Assembly: GCA_950106755.1 (NCBI GenBank)
Contig: OX467089.1
Location: 6,698,501 to 6,762,500 of the forward strand
DNA length: 64,000 bases
Direction: 5' to 3'
Source: Climacium dendroides
Lineage: Eukaryota > Streptophyta > Bryopsida > Hypnales > Climaciaceae
Below the pieces are notes generated by a model. It ran no database searches. It was not told where the DNA came from and saw nothing but the letters and a program-made list of their open reading frames with translations. The position numbers and the translations under genes are program-made. Position 1 is the first letter of the stretch; every line of letters begins with the position of its first letter. Of the stretch, positions 58,901-64,000 are shown in pieces.

Positions 58901-61249
58901 AGGAGGTGGTAGAATTGGTTGGTTTGGTGGAGTAGGGAGTTTTCAAGGTTGTAGAATGAAGATTGTAGATCAATATTTGGGGGAGAAGATTTGTAAGTTC
59001 TACATTGGAATTGAGGTTTTTGGAACATTGGGGAATTTTGGGGTTGGGTCTCAAAAGAAAGGTGGTGGAATTTAAAAGTTATGTATCTATGGGAGTTACT
59101 AAGAAAAAAAATGAGATACATTACCATTTTGCAAGCTTGAAGTAGGTGTGAAAATTTGAAGTGTTTGTAGGAAGTAGACACTTAAGAAATTGAAGTCATT
59201 TGGGAGAGTATAACTTATTTACTTCTATGTAGTAGAGCTAACAAATTACAATAAAGCTATATAATTGAAGTTGTGAACTATAAGAAGTGGTGAACTTTCT
59301 CTAGTTGCAAGTGATTTGGACAATGCTATTGAAAGTTTTTGTATGAGGAACTTTATACCTTGGAATAAGATTTTAGGACATAGAATCTAATGTACATTTA
59401 GATTGCAATAAAAATGACAAAGTTATGTGGTTGAAATTATATAAAAGATGAAGAGTATTTATGGTCTATTAAGACCAATGTGAAAGAATAGTCTGTTAAG
59501 GACAGTTATACTAGCTATGCTATAAAAGCAAAGATAGCAAGTGCTACCCTTTAATGGTGCCTTCATTTGAAAGTAGACACAAATCTTCTACTATAACAAG
59601 TTCCTCTCTTTAAAGATTATGTCTTGAAAATGGAGGTGGTTTGGACAACAAAATATGAAGTTTCTACTTTGAAAAGAGATTTAAGGATTTAGAATTATGT
59701 AAGGCTAGATTGGAAAACAAATTACAAAGTCATATGGTTGAAATTGTAAACTATATATGTGACACCCTATTCAAGACGTGTGCTTTGAAATAGAGTCAAT
59801 TTGGACACTAAAATTCAAAGTTGCTACAACTAATTTAGTACTTTGAGATTCCTATACTCAGTCTTCCAAAAATTGTAAACTCTGACATTAGCTTTAGGAA
59901 CCAAACTTGATCATTCTTATAATAGAAGTAGAAAACAATAAGAAATTTGCAAAGTAGACAACAAGTAGCTTCGAATCTCACCTAATTTCAATACTATAGA
60001 TAGATCCACCCCCAAAGTTGCAATGCGGTGCTTTATATATAAAGACCACCTTTTATTGTATTTGATCACACTCAAATGGCTTTGATAGAAAGAAAGTTTT
60101 GTCAATGTAATCAACAACATTCTAAAGTGAATGAAACTCTCTTGGAGTCTCATCATTAGAAGAAATCCAAGACCTCTAAAATGATTTAATTTTGGAGCTT
60201 GCCTATACCTATCCAAATGAATTGCTTTTACCAAGGTGGTGGATAATTACCAAGAAGGGTGTCCTACCAATCATTAAAAACTCGTAACTTTTGTGTACAA
60301 AGGCTAAACGAAAAGCTTTTTTTTCCTCTAAGTTGGAATTCCCTTGAAAAAGAGGACAAAATCCACATCATCATTGGTGACATCAATCAAGTGATGGTGC
60401 CTTTGATAAGTTTGGGTGATGATGTGGGACCTTAAACAAATAACTTTTTAAGGAAAACTGGCATGAATCAACAACCTAGAGAGGCTAGAGTTTATCCTCT
60501 CAAATATGTACTCAAGTTGCTTATGTGTGTTGGTGACAACAAAAAAATATGTGTTCCAAGTATGTGTTCCAGACAACCTTGTGTTTGAAATGCAACATAT
60601 GATGTCTTAGCAAAATATACGAACTTGATAAAATTATTAAATACACAATCAATATTCCCCCCAAAAAAACAAATGAAACTAACTACATACATTGATACCA
60701 TCAATGTTTAACAACTACTCCCTCCATCCCCAAATAATCAATCTTTTGATTCTCCTTAATTTTATTGCAATTAGTTTAATACTACACTTTGAAAAGTATT
60801 CTCAAACTCAAAGTTTCAAGAGGATAGAAATACACCAAACTGTGAATTGTTTTGGTACCTTACTATAGAATATTTACAATGATTTTCATACAAATGCAAT
60901 CATCTTTATTTTGCTCATCAATGTAATCATCTTTTTTTAGTTCATCATTCTCATGTTCACGAATAAATTCGTCTTTGTTAGTGAACAAAATATAATCTCA
61001 TATTCAAATGTAAAGTGAAAAGTCTTGGGCTTTGACATATAGATTTTGCTTTAGTTTCAAAGTTAATTACTAGAAAACAATTAAAAAACAAGCTCATAAT
61101 TAAATAGGGTTTGGCTTGACAATAGCAGCTATAAGGGATTAAATGACAAAAAAGTAATTAACCTCGGAACAGTTGGGGATGATCACTCGTAGAAATGATT
61201 ATCTTTTAGATATCATATGAATCAATTTTCTTGAAAAAAATCCAACTGG
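55956..61249. other. AT-rich intergenic region, no gene recognised
   Basis: Extremely AT-rich to about 58600, then a moderately richer stretch (58600-60500) without recognised motifs. No RNA gene or clear repeat structure was found. Confidence 0.5.
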
Positions 61250-61475
61250 AGGGCACTCATTGGAGGTCAAACTATTGTACAAGACCTTTCTTTTCCACAC
61301 AAAATTTTGAGAATGAACATCTACATTTTTGTCTGTCTCACATAGAAGGATTCTCTATCATCCATTGAACACTTCTAGGTTGATGTGTCGTTACAAGGTT
61401 TAAGTAATTTACATAAAAAGATTCTTTGTCATCCATCGGACACTTTTAGGCTGCCACATCATTCTAAGGTTTAAG
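61250..61475. repeat. Foldback-family arm and ~71-bp tandem duplication at the PACRG 3' end
   Basis: The left part (gcactcattggaggtcaaac, caagacct, 'catagaaggattct') is a copy of the arm at 29905. The segments 61346-61404 and 61417-61475 are tandem variants ('gattct(c/t)t', 'tcatccat', 'gacact', 'aaggtttaagtaat'). The second includes the PACRG stop codon. Confidence 0.75.
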
Positions 61476-63981
61476 TAATAACACAAGATTCGTAAGTGGG
61501 AATCATGTACTTGATGTTGATGAAGGCGTCGTCACCGCCATGTTTCTCAAAAATCTCCAAGGTGGTTAACACCAAGTCTCCCATTGTGGACTTCTTTTGT
61601 TGCGCGTAGTCGATGGCATCTCCAATATTCAACGTATTGTTCCTAAAGATGTTCATAATGGGCAATAGTTGCCGGTAATAAGGCACCAACGACTCCCCAA
61701 TCATCTCCTCCGATTGCACCAATTTGATTAACAACTTTACCCGCAATCCATCCATCAAACAATGAACCCACATTAGATGCTTCAAAGAGTCTCATCCTAT
61801 GTTTTTCTCAACTTCGGCTCTTGGTCCCTCATTGCACACACTTTACGATGAGCTCTATCACTGAGCAAATGTCCCTAATAGTGAGGACTGAAATTTGATT
61901 TTTGTAGTCAAAAGTTGCAACTAAACTTTGGTGAGTCCAAAAATGGCATTTCAACATTGTTAGTGTACAAACCTACAATAGATCAAAGTTCTATTGATTA
62001 CCCAAATTCATGCTCTAATTTCACGGTTTAATGTTCAACATTTTGCATTGAGTATCTATTATTACTAGCCTAGAGTCACTACTAGAGATTGTTTTATATG
62101 ACTATTTAGTAGCTAGCCCTTTCAATTATGATGATGAATCATTCCACTAAATACATTATTTTAGTTAAGTCTTAAAAAATAGCCTAGTACTTAAGCATGA
62201 TTTCTTCATGAATCTGTAGTGAATTTATTTATTTAAGAGATTAAAGTTTCTACCTGAAGAGTGACTCCAACCACCTTGGGATCTCTTGTGTTGAGAGCAT
62301 TTTTTATGGGCACAATTAATTGTGGAATAACTGGCAAAATTTTACCCTCACCAGCCTGCTCCAAAAAGATTGAACTCAACATTAGGCCTCCTCCATAATA
62401 GCAACTCCAAGTTTAAAGGCAACAATGGCAATCTCCCCTTGACTAATAAAAAAATAATGACACTAGCATGTGAGTCTGAAATGCGAGCCTACGAGCTTTG
62501 AGCTTTGGTGGAAATAGGTACTTTAATAACTATTGACAGTGTTTGTAACAAATTAACATATGCACCTATAACCATGAAAGGTGCATATAATATAGGACCC
62601 TATAACTATAGAAGGTATGGATAATATAGATATCTATAACATAAATGCTTAGACTCGTAGGCTCATGGGCTCTAAACCCTAGGCTCACAAATTAGTAATT
62701 GACCTTGCTCAAGAAAAAGGTGTAATCCAATAGCCTTTCCTTTCCAAGCTACTCAAGTTTATTTATCTCATAAATGCATCTATTGTTTTATATTATAGAC
62801 AACACAATTAACTATTTCCACACTTTTAATGACTCTTAGGGGCAAAGGAGATAAATTTCCTTCATCTTCCAGTATTTACTAAACAAATAAAAATAAAAAT
62901 GATTTGTAATAGAAAAACGTGATACAAAAAAATTAGTGTTTCTCATACTAATTGAATTAACTTGATTGCAGTACTAACAAAAAAAAGAAAACAAAGAATT
63001 GTATGAAAGCAAACCTTGAGAAGATCCTCGCAACCTTTTACCGCCAAAAATCGATATGGATCCTCCTTCTCACGAACACCATCAAAAAAAAGAGGCAAGT
63101 AAAAATGGTAATCCACCTTTGCCAACTCCACTTTCCACTTGATTTGTAGCCTTGTTTGGTTGTGATTAATAGCCAATGGCAAATCACCTCTTTGGTAGCA
63201 TTTTCTAAACTGACCCAAAAAAGATGCACAAAAATCAGATAAAAAAAACTCTTCAAAAATGCTCTAATAAATGTAAAGTGAAACATATTCCAAATTATGT
63301 CACTCATCTTTTCATTCAAGATTAGAGGTCAGATCTAAGATGAATAGACTCTTAATTTACACCAACTTGATATGGTTGGAGTTATTTCTCTCTCTCAGGC
63401 TTACCAAGCAAAATGGCAATATGATTTCATTGAAACCTTAGGTTGATGTGGGATTTGAGATGAATAGACTCTTCATTTATGCCAAGCTAATATGGTTGGA
63501 GCTATTTTTTCTCTTTAAAAACCTTAGGTTCATAAGATTCTACAAATAAGCATGCATGCAAGCTACATCAATAATTATGTTTTGTTTTTCTAACTTTTTT
63601 GAGAATCAATGTTTTGAGATGGCAATCGCTAAAAAAATTTGGTAAATCATTGTGTTTCTACATTCATCCATCTTCAAAACCAAAAAATACTTTTCTATTA
63701 TATATTCATGCACTTTTTCAGCCAAATTTGGTGGCTTCATCTACATTTCAAATAGAAAATGGGAATTTATTTGGCCGAAGATTGAAGGCCTTGCATTAGT
63801 GTACCAAAGTGTTGGGAGGATTGTCTCTCTCCTTAAAAGCTCCAGACTCGAGTGGCTTGGGTTGCCGGAGTTTCGAACAAGGTGGACAAATTCCTTTTAA
63901 AATCTTTTCCCCATCCCCCTTTCTTGTGTAGTTTTTGGGATATTTCCTTCCTACTTTATACCTGCATATGTAGCACGGCAT
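61471..63981 (-). CDS. PACRG: PACRG-like axonemal protein (parkin co-regulated gene family)
   Basis: Minus-strand exons are 63805-63981, 63015-63209, 62254-62355 and 61471-61734, all phase 0 with GT-AG introns, giving 245 residues. Motifs run as in [109 protein letters not shown], and the C-terminal [24 protein letters not shown] is a helical-repeat protein at the inner junction of doublet microtubules, working with FAP20 in cilia and flagella. The first exon is open to the window edge, so the ATG at 63981 may not be the true start and upstream exons could lie outside. The acceptor chosen for the last exon (61734) restores exact family spacing. The middle intron carries a MITE. Expression in sperm-producing tissue is inferred. 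Confidence 0.93.
62455..62700. mobile_element. MITE of the 'gagcctatgagcc' family in a PACRG intron
   Basis: The ends 'acactagcatgtgagtct' and 'aggctcacaaattagtaatt' are imperfect inverted partners. The interior has 'gcacctataac', 'ataatataggaccctataac' and 'ggctcatgggctc'. It lies between the exons at 62254-62355 and 63015-63209. Confidence 0.6.
63326..63530 (+). repeat. Tandem repeat (~115-bp period) in the first PACRG intron
   Basis: The blocks 'gagatgaatagactcttcat' with 'atatggttggagctatttt' (63456-63510) and 'aagatgaatagactcttaat' with 'atatggttggagttatttc' (63338-63390) are variants about 116 bases apart. Confidence 0.8.
63630..63775 (+). repeat. Copy of the 39480-39620 dispersed repeat in the first PACRG intron
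   Basis: Diverged match to the reverse complement of 39480-39620, with 'attatatattcatgcacttt' and 'atttcaaatagaaaatggga' in the same order. Non-coding. Confidence 0.5.
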
Positions 63982-64000
63982 AGATGAAATCCTAAAACAT

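Noticed and set aside
63796..63981. A tRNA-like/SINE head suggested by 'ctcgagtggcttgg' and 'gtttcgaac' on the plus strand
   Set aside because: The reverse strand encodes [14 protein letters not shown] and joins in phase to the next PACRG exon, which explains the sequence better.

Overview
The window is nuclear DNA from a land plant. Intergenic DNA is AT-rich and repeat-laden, and the protein genes are split by GT-AG introns. The strongest clue to the organism is a PACRG gene at the right edge (61.5-64.0 kb, minus strand). PACRG is an axonemal doublet-microtubule protein, and among land plants it is expected only in lineages that still make flagellated sperm (bryophytes, lycophytes, ferns, cycads, Ginkgo). 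With the compact genes and the style of the F-box and TMK genes, a bryophyte such as a moss is my best guess. The species cannot be fixed from the sequence alone.

Layout. 1-3.4 kb: AT-rich intergenic DNA. 3.6-7.8 kb (+): a five-exon, organelle-targeted RsmH/MraW-type 16S rRNA methyltransferase (CMAL-like), with a tandem duplication in intron 1, a MITE in intron 4 and a duplicated 3' end. 8.1-8.4 kb: a hairpin MITE and a 23-bp minisatellite. 8.5-14.2 kb: a decayed Ty3/gypsy chromovirus-type retrotransposon, split by a nested pogo-like DNA transposon (10.1-13.8 kb) that has clear terminal inverted repeats, a TA target duplication, AT-hooks and a broken DDE transposase. 15.0-17.7 kb (+): an F-box gene preceded by a 276-bp tandem duplication. 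17.8-23.2 kb: repeats. 23.2-23.7 kb: a GC-rich island with a possible orphan first exon. 23.8-28.2 kb: a nearly complete MULE with long inverted ends, a 9-bp target duplication and a transposase broken by one frameshift and one stop. 28.2-33.3 kb: several MITEs. 34.1-38.0 kb (+): a three-exon TMK-type LRR receptor kinase. 39-44.8 kb: a duplicated ~0.9-kb AT-rich repeat. 44.8-48.4 kb (-): a five-exon FLDH-like NAD-dependent dehydrogenase. 49-54.5 kb: repeats, including a ~0.5-kb foldback. 54.5-56.0 kb (-): an open reading frame with 23 tandem nonapeptides resembling the RNA polymerase II CTD heptad. 56-61.2 kb: empty AT-rich DNA. 61.5-64.0 kb (-): PACRG.

The genes are functionally unrelated (plastid or mitochondrial rRNA modification, ubiquitin ligase adaptor, cell-surface signalling, isoprenoid alcohol oxidation, sperm flagellum), as is normal in a plant chromosome arm. 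Common themes are repeated local tandem duplication of 70-435 bp in and beside genes, and hairpin-type MITEs in introns. Exon joins were checked by reading-frame continuity and family motifs only; no transcript data were available.
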